Shown here: piece by piece, positions 11,210 to 22,319 of the stretch
Position numbering within the stretch: the stretch's first letter is position 1
Layout: each line of letters opens with the position of its first letter
From: Turbatrix aceti
Lineage: Eukaryota; Nematoda; Chromadorea; Rhabditida; Panagrolaimidae
Direction of reading: 5' to 3'
Assembly: GCA_963969345.1 (NCBI GenBank)
Contig: OZ017767.1
Coordinates: forward strand, 3,996,739 to 4,060,738
Length of the DNA stretch: 64,000 nt
Translations under genes and position numbers: made by a program
Notes under the pieces: model-generated
Told to the model about the DNA's origin: nothing
The model's database searches: none
Seen by the model: only the letters and a program-made list of their open reading frames with translations

Positions 11210-12860
11210 ATGACGCATAAACCGGTCAAGGTGTTAGCCGTAGGCGACGTCAACGGGCGCTTCAACGACCTCCTCAAGCGAGTGAACACCATCAACAAAA
11301 AATCCGGGCCCTTCGACGCTCTCTTCTGCGTCGGCGAATTCTTTGGCCCCGATGAAGCTGAGAATCTCCGCGTGACCAGCGGCGAGTTGCAATTCCCGGT
11401 GTCTACGTACATTCTTGGCCCCTGCTGCCCGTCTACCTCAGCGTGCTATCCCGAGGGCAACACTGAGTTCTCGTCCAACCTCACTTACCTCGGTCGACGC
11501 GGTGTCCTCACGACAGCTGCAGGCCTGACCATCGGCTACCTCAGCGGCATCGAGGCTACCGGAGACGGCCCGGTGAGGCCGTTTGAGTTCACCGAGAAGT
11601 TTATCGACGATTTGATGCTGCCGGTGCGCGCCCAAAGCGGATTTCTCGGTGTTGATCTGCTTCTGACGTCCATTTGGCCTGCTGAGGTGAGTCGCGTGAT
11701 GCTTTTTGACTTTTCGATCTTATTGACCAGTGCCTAAATTGCAGGTAGCAAAGCACTCAACAAACACTCCGTCCATGGAAATCTCTGGCTCAAAGCACAT
11801 CTCCCGGCTGGCCAGTGGACTCAAACCCAGATACCACTTTGCCGGCCAGGGCTGTCATTTTGAGCGCGCCCCCTACCGTAACCACCGGGTGCTCGTCGAA
11901 GCAGCCCAGCATCCGACACGCTTCATCGGCCTCGCCGCGGTCGGGAACACTACCAAGGCCAAGTGGATCTACGCGGTGTCCGTCGTGCCGATGCGCAAGA
12001 TGACGCGTGACGAGCTCACCGCGCAGCCGTCAAACGTGAGCGAATTCCCGTATATGGGCATCCTCGAGGAGTACGTCGCCAAGCAGAAGGCGACTGAAAC
12101 GAAACGACCGGATGCTCAGTTCTTCTTCGACACCAGCGAAGATGCCCTCTCTGGCAGCCGGAAACGAGGTGCCACAGACGACGAAGACGGTCCCCGGCCG
12201 AAACTGACCGCTGACCAGTGCTGGTTCTGTCTCAACAACGCCGACCTTGAGAAGCACCTCATCGTGACGGTGGGCGAGCGCGCCTACATAGCGATGCCCA
12301 AAGGCCCGCTGACGGAAGATCACGTCCTTCTCCTGCCCGTCGACCACGTCCAATCGCTGACCGCTGCCGACCAGGACCTGCGGGACGAGATCGGTCGTCT
12401 CCGCGATGCGTGCGCACTCATGGCCGACGCCGCTGGCAAGGTGATCGTCGTCTTCGAGCGCAACTACCGCTGCCAGCACGCGCAGATCAACGTCGTGCCG
12501 GTGCCGAAGACTCGGGCCAAGGCCCTTCGCGACGCGTTCATCGCTACCGCTGATGAAAAAGGCTTTGAGCTTACTGCCCTCCGGAAGGGCGAACACGTCT
12601 GGGATGCAGTCAACGAGGGCAGACCCTACTTCTACGTCGAACTGCCGGACGGGTCCCGCTTCATCGCGACCAGGCTCACCGGCTTTCCACTTCAGTTTGG
12701 CCGGGAGGTGCTCGCCGATCCCATGATCCTCGACTGCGAGGAGATGATCGACTGGAAGGAAGCTGCGCTTGGCAAAGAGAAAGAAACGGAAGTCGCGGCG
12801 GCGCTGGCAACTCGTCTCAAGCAGTACCTCGATTCCGACGCAAACACGGACTCGGATTAA
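11210..12860 (+). CDS. cwf19l1: CWF19-like protein 1 (CWF19L1)
   Basis: Homologue of the late-spliceosome-associated Cwf19 family (Drn1 in yeast), which binds the lariat debranching machinery. It is 530 residues, close to human (538). Exons: 11210-11686 and 11745-12860. The N-terminal metallophosphoesterase-like domain begins KVLAVGDVNGRF and FCVGEFFG. The C-terminal half opens with CWFCLNNADLEKHLIV, the CwfJ signature, followed by the HIT-like segment LTEDHVLLLPVDHVQS and NYRCQHAQINVVPVPK. The last block resembles CwfJ_C_2 (RFIATRLTGFPLQFGREVL). An in-frame ATG eleven codons upstream lies within the U-rich acceptor, so the ATG at 11210 is preferred. Confidence 0.94.
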
Positions 12861-13072
12861 TCATTCACGTTTGTTTTTGTCTTTTCGGTTGATAAAAAAC
12901 AAAAAAACGAATGAAGTTGATTTTTTGTGTAATTTCCTATTCATCAGGTATCTTACATGGCACAACGCGTTTATCATGGTCTCTTCAGCGGAGACGGCAT
13001 CACAAACACTAAAGACAAATCCAGCTAAAATATTCGCACAAGAAGGAAGACAGCTTCCATCCTCCCACTAGC

Positions 13073-13769
13073 CTAGTCAGAAGATCCGGCAACCTTCAGG
13101 TTGTTGAGTGGCCAGATGGGCTTTCCGTAGGTCAGCACGGCGACGTTGTAGAATCCGATGAGGAGCGTGGCGTAGCCGAGGACCTTGGCGACGTTGGTGA
13201 GGGCGGCATCGAAGGGCGTGGCGGCTTCGGACTTCTTGCCAGCATCAAGACCGGCCTGGAAAAAGTTGGAGTAACGATTTTATTGGCACACAGAATCAAC
13301 AAACAAACATACCGAGTAGGCAGCGACGCGCTTGCGAAGAACGGGGTCGTAGAGGCCGTACTTGCCCATGACGAGGTTGCCGACCTTGGTGCCTTCGGGG
13401 AGACGGGGCAGGATCTTACCGCCGGTGCCGAGCTGCCACTCGCCGGGGTTGATGGGATCGAACTCCTCGAGGGACGGAGGCACCTTGCCAGCGTTGGTCG
13501 GGATCGCGCTCACCGGTCGGGAAGCGGCAACGCCGACGTGACGGGCTCCTTGCTGCAGCGTTCGACCGAGCATACTCACTTCGTGATCGTAGATGATTTG
13601 AGCAGGAGGTGCAACCGAGGCAGAAACTGACACCTGAAAAGAGGGACCGACTTACTTTCGCTAGCTACACCACGCCAGGCTTCGTGACCGGGCAAAAAGC
13701 AACCTTTGGCACACGACTGAGAGAAGGAACTACACGATTCAGAACTTGCGAAAACCGATGGCTCGCCAT
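13073..13769 (-). CDS. Small putative mitochondrial membrane protein
   Basis: A 189-residue protein whose family I do not recognise. Exons: 13769-13704, 13633-13313, 13255-13073. The first exon is inferred: it gives an ATG, a positively charged amphipathic leader rich in Arg/Ser (MASHRFSQVLNRVVPSLSRV) typical of matrix targeting, and a phase-0 donor. The middle exon includes GEWQLGTGGKILPRLPEG and MGKYGLYDPVLRKRVAAY. The last exon has one hydrophobic span (VAKVLGYATLLIGFYNVAVL) followed by a short tail, YGKPIWPLNNLK. This layout suits an inner-membrane accessory subunit of the respiratory chain or ATP synthase; that is inference. High GC and clean splicing support a real, well-expressed gene. 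Confidence 0.7.
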
Positions 13770-15152
13770 GCTATCCCACTGAAAAATACGATACTTTGCC
13801 AACTAACCTTCGAACAAGCGCGTCAGTCAAACTTTCACGAAAACACGATTGCTGATAACCAAAACGTCTACAGAGCGGGCGGTTCCTGAATAGCGCAAGT
13901 AAAAAACCACAGCAAGGATAGCATGCAAAAGCCAAGCGGTAATAAAAACACGCAAAAACGTCTATAAAACCAGGAAGAAGTCAGATGCTCTGCAATCAAG
14001 AAACACGCATTGTGCGTTGCGTTAGCGTTCTTCATGTTCGCTACGAGACATTCGACGCGCACGTAGAGCACAGCTTTGAACGATCTCTGTTGCACAAAAA
14101 CGTGATGGATCTCTGCAGAACACGGATTATAAAAAAAGGGAACAATATAGAAAAATCGGGATGTTATGCGAGAGTTCCTGAAGTTATATAATAAGAATAA
14201 AAAATGTTACTAGCAAATTTTCTTAACAAAATAGTGAGAAAAGATGTTACTTCTACTTTAACGGTGGCCTCAAAAGTTATAAAATAGCGGAACAGAAATG
14301 TTTCTTCGTTAACAACACTTTTCAGCCTTATTTTATTACTTCAGGTGCGCTGCATAACATTCTAACTTTGCTATTCTGTTACTTTTGCGTCTTTAAATTG
14401 TGGGCACCTGAAGTAACATAATAGCGAAGTCGAAATGTTATGCGGCACACCTGAAGTAATATAATAGCGATGTTAGAATGTTATGCAGCGCACATGAAGT
14501 AATAAAATAAGGCTCAAAAGTGTTATTCGCAAAGTAACATTTTTATTCCGCTTTCGAAATCGAAGTAACATCTTTTCAACGCTATTGTATTACTTCAGGT
14601 GCGCTGCATAACATTCAAACTTCGCTATTATGTTACTTTTCGGTAGTTGAATTCTGTGCACCTGAAATAACATAATAGCGAAGTCAGAATGTTATGCGGC
14701 GCACCAGAAGTAATACAATAGCGTAAAAAGATGTTACTTCGATTTCGATAGTCGTCTCAAAAGTAATAGAATAGCGGAATAAAAATGTTACCTCGCAAAT
14801 AACACCTTTCAGCCTTATTTTATTACTTCATGTGCGCCGCATAACATTCTAACTTCGCTATTGTATTACTTCAGGTGCGCCGCATAACATTCGAACGTCA
14901 CTATTATATTACTTTAGGTGCGCCGCATAACATTCGAACATATATGTTACTTTTGGTGCCATGGTTCGCCATTTTGTTCGTATTTTGCGTGAAGTTAATG
15001 TTTCATCGTGTTTTTGATGATTTTTTTATATTTATTTAACGAAAACCACGAAGAATATAAGACACTGTTCAGCTCGACGGAAGATGGGAAGGGAGATGTT
15101 TGTCGCCTATGGTACAGGCAGAATATATGAAAGCTTGTGTAAGGGTGCAAGG
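13770..15152. other. Spacer dominated by inverted repeats
   Basis: No gene is seen between the mitochondrial-type gene and the Ground-like gene. The first 400 bases are unremarkable; the rest is the repeat field described separately. Confidence 0.55.
14190..14960. repeat. Inverted-repeat field, GTTACTTCAGGTGCGC family
   Basis: Repeated copies in both orientations of a module containing TTACTTCAGGTGCGCYGCAT, AACATTC and AACTTCGCTATT. One clear pair is 14311-14364 against 14474-14525, nearly perfect reverse complements over about 50 bases, so a long hairpin is possible. Spacing and order vary between copies. No open frame for a transposase is present, consistent with a MITE-like or satellite-like element. 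Related copies occur near 20330-20545, 60430-60510 and 63645-63770. Confidence 0.8.
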
Positions 15153-15470
15153 CTAAGGCTGCCAGGCGAGGGCGTACTGGCCGTCTTTCTCGATCTTGCA
15201 CGACTTGCCGTCCTTGAAGTGGGACTTGTACGCAAAGTCATCGAGGGCGACGACGGTCTCGAACTTGCCACCTAGCGAAGACTCTGCGGATTTCTGGATG
15301 CTGTCAGCGGAGCCGAGGAGATCCTTGCCTTTCATGGATTGAATCATCGCCGCTTCGAGGTCCCTGTTGCAGCACGTAAATCCAGAGTCGTTGATGTAGC
15401 AGCTGTCGTCGGCGGCGAAGACGCAGGCCACGAGGAGGCAGCAGACGAGCACTGTAGACGACGCGGTCAT
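15153..15470 (-). CDS. Secreted Ground-like domain protein
   Basis: A 105-residue secreted protein in one exon. Residues 1-19 form a signal peptide (TVLVCCLLVACVFA). The mature part is nearly all a Ground-like domain: CYINDSGFTCCNRDLEAAM with the CC-N-LE pattern, a middle helix, FETVVALDDFAYKSHF, then a final Cys in SCKIEKDGQYALAW. In C. elegans this domain is the C-terminal module of the hedgehog-related grl proteins, associated with cuticle or extracellular matrix. Here it stands alone without a long N-terminal region. Function at the molecular level is unknown. Confidence 0.8.
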   Translation of the reverse strand: MTASSTVLVCCLLVACVFAADDSCYINDSGFTCCNRDLEAAMIQSMKGKDLLGSADSIQKSAESSLGGKFETVVALDDFAYKSHFKDGKSCKIEKDGQYALAWQP

Positions 15471-17267
15471 GACTGACTGAGGCTGAAACCGTCAACGATT
15501 ACGTCTTCTTTCCCGGCTCGAATTGAGTACGTCGCAGTACACTTAGAAGGCGCAAAAAAACAGCCCTTATTGCTTTGATGGAAAATCGGGCACGCGAAGA
15601 CTGTTTTTGTATCCTCGCGTCCTGCGCGGTCAATTACGGTCTCCAGGTAGCACCCGATAGAATCTTATTACTTTCGCCGGATCGACCGGTTCGATTGGCG
15701 AGGTGTGTTGTTTGCGTAGCAATTAAAGAAATGAAATAAGAGCTTTGCCCGCGGTAAAGTGTTTTTGAAAAAAAACAACGACATTCACAGTAACGTAGGA
15801 GGATCGGGATTGCAATGGATGCCGGAAATTAAGGTGGGTTTGAAAAAAATAATTTGAACAGGTTTGATGCAAAAAAAACAAACAAAGCAATTGAATTTTT
15901 AGTTTTAAAATGCATTTATTTTCTAAAAAAATACATGGCCCCCAAAAAATGGAAATAATATCACGAAAAGTGCAACAAACTTGTCTAAAAAACAATGTTG
16001 ATGTCAATGAAAAAAGTAACAGATAGCATAACCTGCGCAGAGGCAGGCAAGCCCGGAAAGGAAGGGCAGATGGTCTCTGAGATAAGACGCTGCTCAGAAT
16101 ATGCGAATCCTGCCGGCAATGAAAATTACTCGTTTCTGAGGTAAACTGGAACTAGTGGAGGTGGAGGTGGCCAAGCGCATAAGAAAGCGCCGTGGCTTCA
16201 AGGGCATCGCTCCTCCGCATCGCTTGCTCCCTCCAAAATCGAAAGTGCTGTGCGTTGAAAGAACAAAGTTGTCTGCGTCTGTAGAGGGATCAATAGGCTC
16301 TATCGAGGAGACGGATTATGTCACTCGCGCACCCCAATTGGCCCATAGGCAAGGAAGGGCGAATGACGAAAACGATCGTTCTTCGCAACCCATCCGGTTG
16401 CCACAAAACCAGGGGAACAAAAACAATGCGCGCGAGTTTTTCGAGGTGCATGCGCAGAAGGAGCTATTGATGCAGATCAGAGTTGCCTGCCCCTTACAGT
16501 AACAAAGTAAACAGATAATTTTTTGAAGCCCGTTTTTCCATTTTTTAAAGTCCAAAAAAGTGCTACGAAGCTGAGAAACAATCACCTGTCCCCCACCGGA
16601 GCGATCACGCCGACCAGAGCGGCCTGGACCAAGGCAGGCTCAAACTAACGAAATAAAGCTGACGTCGTCTAATTAAATCAAATCAGCGGTAGGCCATCCC
16701 AGTGGATTAGCCGACGTCGCCGCGAGCCAGTTCTCCGAATTTGGCGACTGCCACAAATTAGAGTAAAAAAATAAAATCCCCCAGATACAGCAAAACGGAC
16801 CCTCTTTATTCGCAAGTACCCGCATATATACAACAACGCGATCACTTCTCCCATGGGTAAAAAATATCTGACGACTCGTGCCGGAGGAGCGGCGGCGAAG
16901 TGATGGACGGAAGAACCCCGTGGGCAGTGTCAACCCGCCGCGCGCATCGACTGCCGTTCGCGTGGCCGGCGATCATGGTTGTCAGTGGCTGGCGGCAATC
17001 CGGTTTCCTGGGTAGCTGTCTCCTTGCGCGCAGTGTTGCTACTCGGTATCCCGTACCGCAAGCGGATCCCGATCAAGCGAAAACGAGTTGTCGAAGACGA
17101 TCTCAGTGTCGATTGACGACGACGACGCAAGAAGCAAGGGCAGGGATCGAAGCGGGAGCACAGGGGCGGCACACGCATGAATGACTCGGATCACGCGGGC
17201 GGGGAAGAGGGGGAGGAAGGAAGGAGGGGGGCTTACGGTGATGCGCAAAACCTGCCCTGCCTCGCAA
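15471..17267. other. Intergenic, no gene recognised
   Basis: About 1.8 kb between the Ground-like gene and the 3' end of DHX35. Open frames at 16155-16502 and 16900-17184 have no recognisable domain, no splice context and atypical composition. Several AATAAA-like hexamers occur. Confidence 0.45.
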
Positions 17268-19989
17268 TCAATTGAGATTCGCGATGTTATCGTCGTAGCC
17301 AGCCTCCGAGCCGGGAGTCCTCGACGTCGCATCGCCCAGACGCACTTCTGATTCCTGGAATGCAAACTGGTCAATATTATAAAAATGTGATTAAGTCACG
17401 CTCATTACGCCTTCTACGTAGCAGCGGACAAAAATTAATTAATTCCTTTCCCCGCAGAAACAGACCTGTCATGAATGACCAAATCACATCCCACTGACCA
17501 AAAAGACATCAAAAAACATATCTCTCCTCATTTTCGGTTCAAATTGACGTCAGAAATTTTTTTATTACCCGATCGATCCCCTTAAAAAACCATTTTCGTA
17601 AAAATGAGACAAGTACCCTAATTTCACCTCAAAACAAAACCAGTTCTGACTCACCGTGCCAAAGTCGTAAAAGTCGCCAGCGATCTCCTGAATCCACTCA
17701 GGATCGATCTCGCTGACGTCGCGTATCGAGTTCTGGAGAACGTCCGTGAAGAGCACCCACGCGGGCAGTTTTTCCCGGTACATGAGTGCTGAACCTTTGT
17801 AGACGGCAAAGGGCGTCGATTCGTAGACCGTGTGATAGCGTCCGTCGTGGCCGTAACGAGCAACGTTGGTGAAGAAGCCTCCAAGCAGGCAGCGTCTGAT
17901 TTTGGCGGTCTCGCCGATCAGGCCATGGCAAGAAATAAGTTTTCCTCCGTGGCGCTTGAGATGTGCCACAAGTTGTTCCCGGATCGACTGCGCCCTCATC
18001 AGGCCCTTGTAGTTGACGTGCACTTCGCGGCACCACTTCTGCGACTTTCCGTGCTTGACAAAGGCGTTGAAGACGTTGAGCAGCGTGATGTGGTCCCCTT
18101 CGATGACTGAGAGATCCCGCTTCGACAGTTCTGCCTCGTGCTTGCCTCCTCCGGTTCTCGGAATGTCAAAGGGATCCTGAATCTGGAGCATGGCGAGGAT
18201 CGTGGCAATCTCCTCACTGCAGCCGAAGCGCTCGGCCGAGAGCAGTGCCTTGGCGTGCATTGGTGGCAGCGGCAGAGAGCACATCTTGACACCGAGGGGG
18301 TTCGTGAGCACACCTTCGTCGTCGACGGCGCCGAGGGCGTGGAGGAGGTCCAGGCCCATAGCCAGAGCCTTTACTCGAGGCCGTGCAAGATAGTGGAATC
18401 TGACGACGTTGGACACGCCTAGCGCCTTCAGTTGCAGGATAACTGGTGCGAGGTGACATCGCTGGATCTCAGGCACCGTAGCAGGCAGCAGCTTGGCGAA
18501 TTCGGATTCCGGGTAGAGGCGGTAGCATCTGCCGGGACGGATACGTCCCGCTCGACCGGCGCGTTGTTCGGCAGCGGCCTGCGAGATAGGCACAACCATC
18601 AGACTCTCGATGCCGTTCTGCACGTCAGCGACCCGGGTTTTCACAAAGCCGGGATCCACGACGAAGACAATGCCTGGGATGGTCACGGACGTTTCGGCAA
18701 TGTTCGTGGCAACGACAATCTTGCGTGTGCCATACGGCGTCGAGTCGAAGGCTTTGAGCTGAAATGATAAGAAAAATCAGTTCAATCTCAAAAACAAGCC
18801 AAAATACCAACCTGTTCTTTCTGATTAAGTCCACTGTACAGAGGAACAATCCAGAGCTTGTCGCAGTTTCTGATCGACCTCGTGACTTCTCGAAGATCCG
18901 AACAGAACTGTTCCACTTCGTCCTGGCCTGTCAGGAAGACGAGAACATCACCAGATTTTTCCTTCGTGTGAACCGTGACCACAGTATTCAGAGCTGCCTT
19001 GACGTAGTTGGGCACTGGTCTAAAATACAACATAATTAATTTTTATGGCACATCAACCGTATCACAAATCTCACTTTTCGGCGTACAGAATTTCGACAGG
19101 AAAATTCGTTCCTTCAACCGAGACGATGGCAGCGGTGTTTTTCGATTCGTCCAAGGTATCATTGAGTTCGAAAAATTGACGGAAGTAGAGCGCGTCCACA
19201 GTCGCAGACGAAACGATGACCCGAAGGTCAGGACGGACTTTGAGTATTCTCCGAAGCAGCGCTAGGAGAAGATCTGTGTTTACCGAGCGTTCGTGGGCTT
19301 CGTCGACCATGATCACGCTGAAGAAAGATAAAAAATTGTAACCAAGTTGTTCAATAAAACTTACGAATATTTGAGCAACAGAGGATCGGCGGACATTTCT
19401 CGTAGCAACAATCCGTCCGTCATGTACTGTATCACCGTATCTTCTGATGCAACGCTTCCGAAGCGAACCACAAAGCCGACTCTGCCACCCAGCATGACCA
19501 TTTGCTCATCTGCGACCCGAGTAGCCAGCTAAAATGAGTACTGTCAATTTTAATCAGATACAGGTAGAAGTAGACTCACCGTAACGGCAGCAACTCGTCT
19601 GGGCTGTGTGATGGCGACGACGCGGTTATCAGAGCACCAGCCGGCTTCGAACAAAAATTGTGGCACTTGAGTCGACTTTCCGCAACCCGTTTCTCCGACG
19701 ATCACAACCGTGCGATACCTTTCAAGGGCATAGAGAATCTGGGTTTTGTACTGAAAATTGCCAATGAAGCCCGTCTTGCCCGGAACCTCAGAAAACCCAC
19801 CTTGGCAATGGGAAGCATGCTGCGCTGCTTCTGGATGGACATATTCACGTTGGGATTGAAATATACAACGTTCGTCGAAGCCGCATCGTCGATGATGGCG
19901 GCCGTATCGCGCTCCTCAAAGACAGCCGACGACACCGTCTCGATGTCTGCCGTCGGCTTGCGAAAAACTACTCTGCCGTCTACCGACAT
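17268..19989 (-). CDS. dhx35: DHX35-type DEAH-box RNA helicase
   Basis: Spliceosome-associated DEAH helicase, 721 residues (human DHX35 is 703). Exons: 19989-19801, 19750-19580, 19528-19365, 19317-19075, 19019-18812, 18758-17655, 17354-17268; phases agree throughout. Motif I is GETGCGKST (about residue 80), Ia [14 protein letters not shown] ([11 protein letters not shown]), [29 protein letters not shown]. The HA2/winged-helix and OB regions follow ([30 protein letters not shown]). The N-terminus carries [21 protein letters not shown], the pre-helicase block typical of DHX35 rather than other DEAH proteins. The short last exon, after a 300-base intron, is inferred from phase and a good acceptor; reading through the donor would instead give an ending after SQNWFCF. 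Third gene of a putative minus-strand operon. Confidence 0.93.
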
Positions 19990-20171
19990 CGCCCTTCAAA
20001 GTACCCTTCTAGTCAAGTCTTAGAATCTCAGTTCAGTTCAGGTAACAAGCCTCAGAATCCAACTGATATTTTGTAACATCTCAACATTTTCATGCCTTTA
20101 TTTTAATCGTCAGTTATCGTCACATAACAAAAGTAGTCAACAAACCCGAAAGAGAGATCGACTGATAACGG

Positions 20172-20760
20172 TCATTGCATTTCCCAGATGAAGCCTAACG
20201 GAGGCGCCTTGATGTTCTCGTAGTCGATGCGCTGGTCTGTCTCGACGTCGACTTCGCCTATGCAAGCTCTGAAAAGCAAAAAAAGGTTAAACGTAACAAA
20301 ATAGAAAAATATGTCCACCTTGTATGGTACCTGAATAATAGTGTCGAAAAAATGTTATTAACAAAATAAAGGTTTTTACGTTATTTTGTTACTTTTGAAT
20401 ATCAAAAACTTGCAAGCAACACTTTTCAGCCTTATTTTATTACTTCAGGTGCGTTGCATAACATTCCAACTTCGCTTTTATGTTACTTTTAGGTCTTTGA
20501 ATGTTTGGTACAAAAAGTAATAAAATAGCGTGGAAAGATAAATAATAACAAAAAGAAACATACACGTTGTCGCCTCGGATGATGTAGAGGCCGAGAGAAA
20601 CTTCCTTGACACCCTCCTCGACAGAAAAGATGCGTTCCCTGGCGTCTGCAAGCACCACATTCGTCACCTGGTCGTAGCCATCCAGATAGCCAAGCACAAG
20701 TCGTCCGTCGCACGTCATGACTTGCACCAGCTTGCCCACGTACTGATCGATGACGCCCAT
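20172..20760 (-). CDS. lsm-8: U6 snRNA-associated Sm-like protein LSM8
   Basis: LSM8 defines the nuclear LSM2-8 ring that binds the 3' end of U6 snRNA. Protein of 97 residues (human 96). Exons: 20760-20564 and 20268-20172. Sm1 motif: VGKLVQVMTCDGRLVLGYLDGYDQ...; Sm2: GLYIIRGDNV, then GEVDVETD. LSM8 rather than LSM2/4/7 is indicated by the N-terminal start, VVLADARERIF and the VEEGVKEVSLGLY segment. The 295-base intron is unusually long for this neighbourhood because it contains a dispersed repeat copy. The gene begins 165 bases after the EF-Ts stop and ends 182 bases before the DHX35 start, all on one strand. Confidence 0.95.
20330..20545. repeat. Dispersed inverted repeat inside LSM8 intron
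   Basis: Contains CTTATTTTATTACTTCAGGT followed by the GCATAACATTC and AACTTCG modules, nearly identical to the field at 14.2-14.9 kb, plus an inverted AAAAGTAATAAAATAGCG. It accounts for most of the intron. Confidence 0.75.
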
Positions 20761-20776
20761 GATGGTCAAGGTTCAG

Positions 20777-20795
20777 CTGAAAGCACATCCCAGTT
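20777..20795 (-). promoter_or_regulatory. Candidate spliced-leader acceptor of LSM8
   Basis: On the minus strand GATGTGCTTTCAG ends 16 bases before the LSM8 ATG, within the 165-base gap after the EF-Ts gene. This suits trans-splicing of a downstream operon member. Confidence 0.6.
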
Positions 20796-20924
20796 ACACT
20801 CCAGAGCAACCGTAAAAACTCAAGATAATCAAAGTTGGAATCTAACCAAGTGATTCATCGTAATTTACCGTATTATTTTATTTTTATTCAACTACTGTAA
20901 CTCAACGAATGCCCTGTCCTCAAC

Positions 20925-22111
20925 TCAAGCCGTTTTTCCGCTGCCGAGCTCGATTCGCACAAAATCAACGACGTTCGCGCCGTGGCCGGCGAGATAGGAA
21001 TGCACGGTTTGACTCGGGTTAAGCATGAATGACTGGCGAAGGAGCTGGGTCTCGTCCTCATCGATGTTGGTCGTCGCACCGGAATAGAAATCGTTGAGTT
21101 CGTCCTGCTCTCCAGCAGGGGTTTTAGCTGTTTCGGTGGCCTTAACTTGCTCTGGGGCAGGAGGAGCGCCGAGCGAAGTCGGCTGCATGCCAATGACGTG
21201 CTGGCAGAGCTGGTCTGCGAGGCGATCGGTGGGGAAATTCGAAGCTGGGTTGGGACGTTGGAGGCCGACCAGGGAGACAAAACGGCCGGCCTGGACGGAG
21301 CCGGTGTCTTCTTTCGGATGGGAACGAGCGAAGAGTTGGACGCTCTCGGGAGCAACGATGACATCGGCACGAGTCACGGTAATGTTCTCGCCCAGCTGAC
21401 CGACAACCATGGCAATCGCTTCCTTCAGCGAGCGCTTCTGGCCAGTTTGCACTGAATCTACGGCTAAAAGAACAAAGAAGTCAGAACACAAAGTTCGAGC
21501 AAGGTGGAAACCAACAGATAGACGTCGTTGTAAAACCGGCACCTGACGGGACAGAAAGCTGGCTTCCAGCATCGAGCACGCCTTGAGTCAGCTCCGCGAG
21601 CTAAATTGCCGCAATAAAAATCAAAATCCCGAATGCCAGAAACCCACAAGTTGCTTGAACACGTCTCCACGAGAGACAAAGTCTGTCTCACAGTTCAGTT
21701 CGATGACCGCGGCTTTGTTGCCCGCCGTGACAACACCTACCAAACCCTGTGAAGTCACCCGAGCGCCGAGTCTGAAAATGAATAATGAACTTGGTCGATT
21801 GCGCAAGTCTGAACCAACTTTTCAGCTTTTGCCCAGCCTTCTTTCTTGGCCAGCTCCCGCAGCCATTTTTCGGCTTCGTCCATTTTGTCAAGTCCGAACT
21901 TGTCCACTGCCTTGCGGACGTTGCTGTAGCTGTAGCCGGTTTTCTTGCGAAGCAGTATCATGGCCTATAGGAGCTCCAATAAACACCCAGAGACCCCAAA
22001 AAATCAACTCACCTCCTTGCGTGAGCTACCGCCCGCCTGGGTGTTGGGAGCCGCGCTGCTCAGCAGTCGGTGAACCGGAATCCGGCAAATTTGCCGTGAA
22101 AAACGCAGCAT
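20925..22111 (-). CDS. tsfm-1: Mitochondrial elongation factor Ts
   Basis: Guanine-nucleotide exchange factor that regenerates EF-Tu.GTP in mitochondrial translation; 321 residues. Exons: 22111-22013, 21964-21819, 21771-21648, 21600-21543, 21463-20925; phases agree. Residues 1-33 are a basic, Ser-rich targeting peptide ([19 protein letters not shown]). The UBA-like N-terminal domain has [18 protein letters not shown], then the EF-Ts hallmark [11 protein letters not shown] that contacts EF-Tu, and later [11 protein letters not shown] and [14 protein letters not shown]. The C-terminal end [21 protein letters not shown] matches the animal mitochondrial family. First gene of the putative EF-Ts / LSM8 / DHX35 operon; its start is 208 bases from the divergent MSH2 start. 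Confidence 0.95.
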
Positions 22112-22319
22112 GATCCTTGTCACCACAAAAAAGACACAAAGTTGTATCAAACTTCGAGAAAAATAAAATGAAAAAAGCTTTCCTCTGCCTTCAACAAATT
22201 GGCGTTGCGTTCCAAATGCTGGCAACTTTGTCGAAAAGCGGGAAAAACTGGTGCGAAAAATTTTCACTGTGCCTTTGATTGGAAACTTTGTTCCTCTGAT
22301 TTAAAATTTTCTTCCGGTT
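22112..22319. promoter_or_regulatory. Bidirectional promoter region, EF-Ts operon / MSH2
   Basis: Only 208 bases separate the two divergent start codons, so the promoters must overlap or be shared. The interval is AT-rich with no obvious TATA box. Inference from layout only. Confidence 0.5.

Noticed and set aside
16155..16502. Basic 115-codon frame in the spacer before DHX35
   Set aside because: No domain, no splice signals and composition like the surrounding non-coding DNA.
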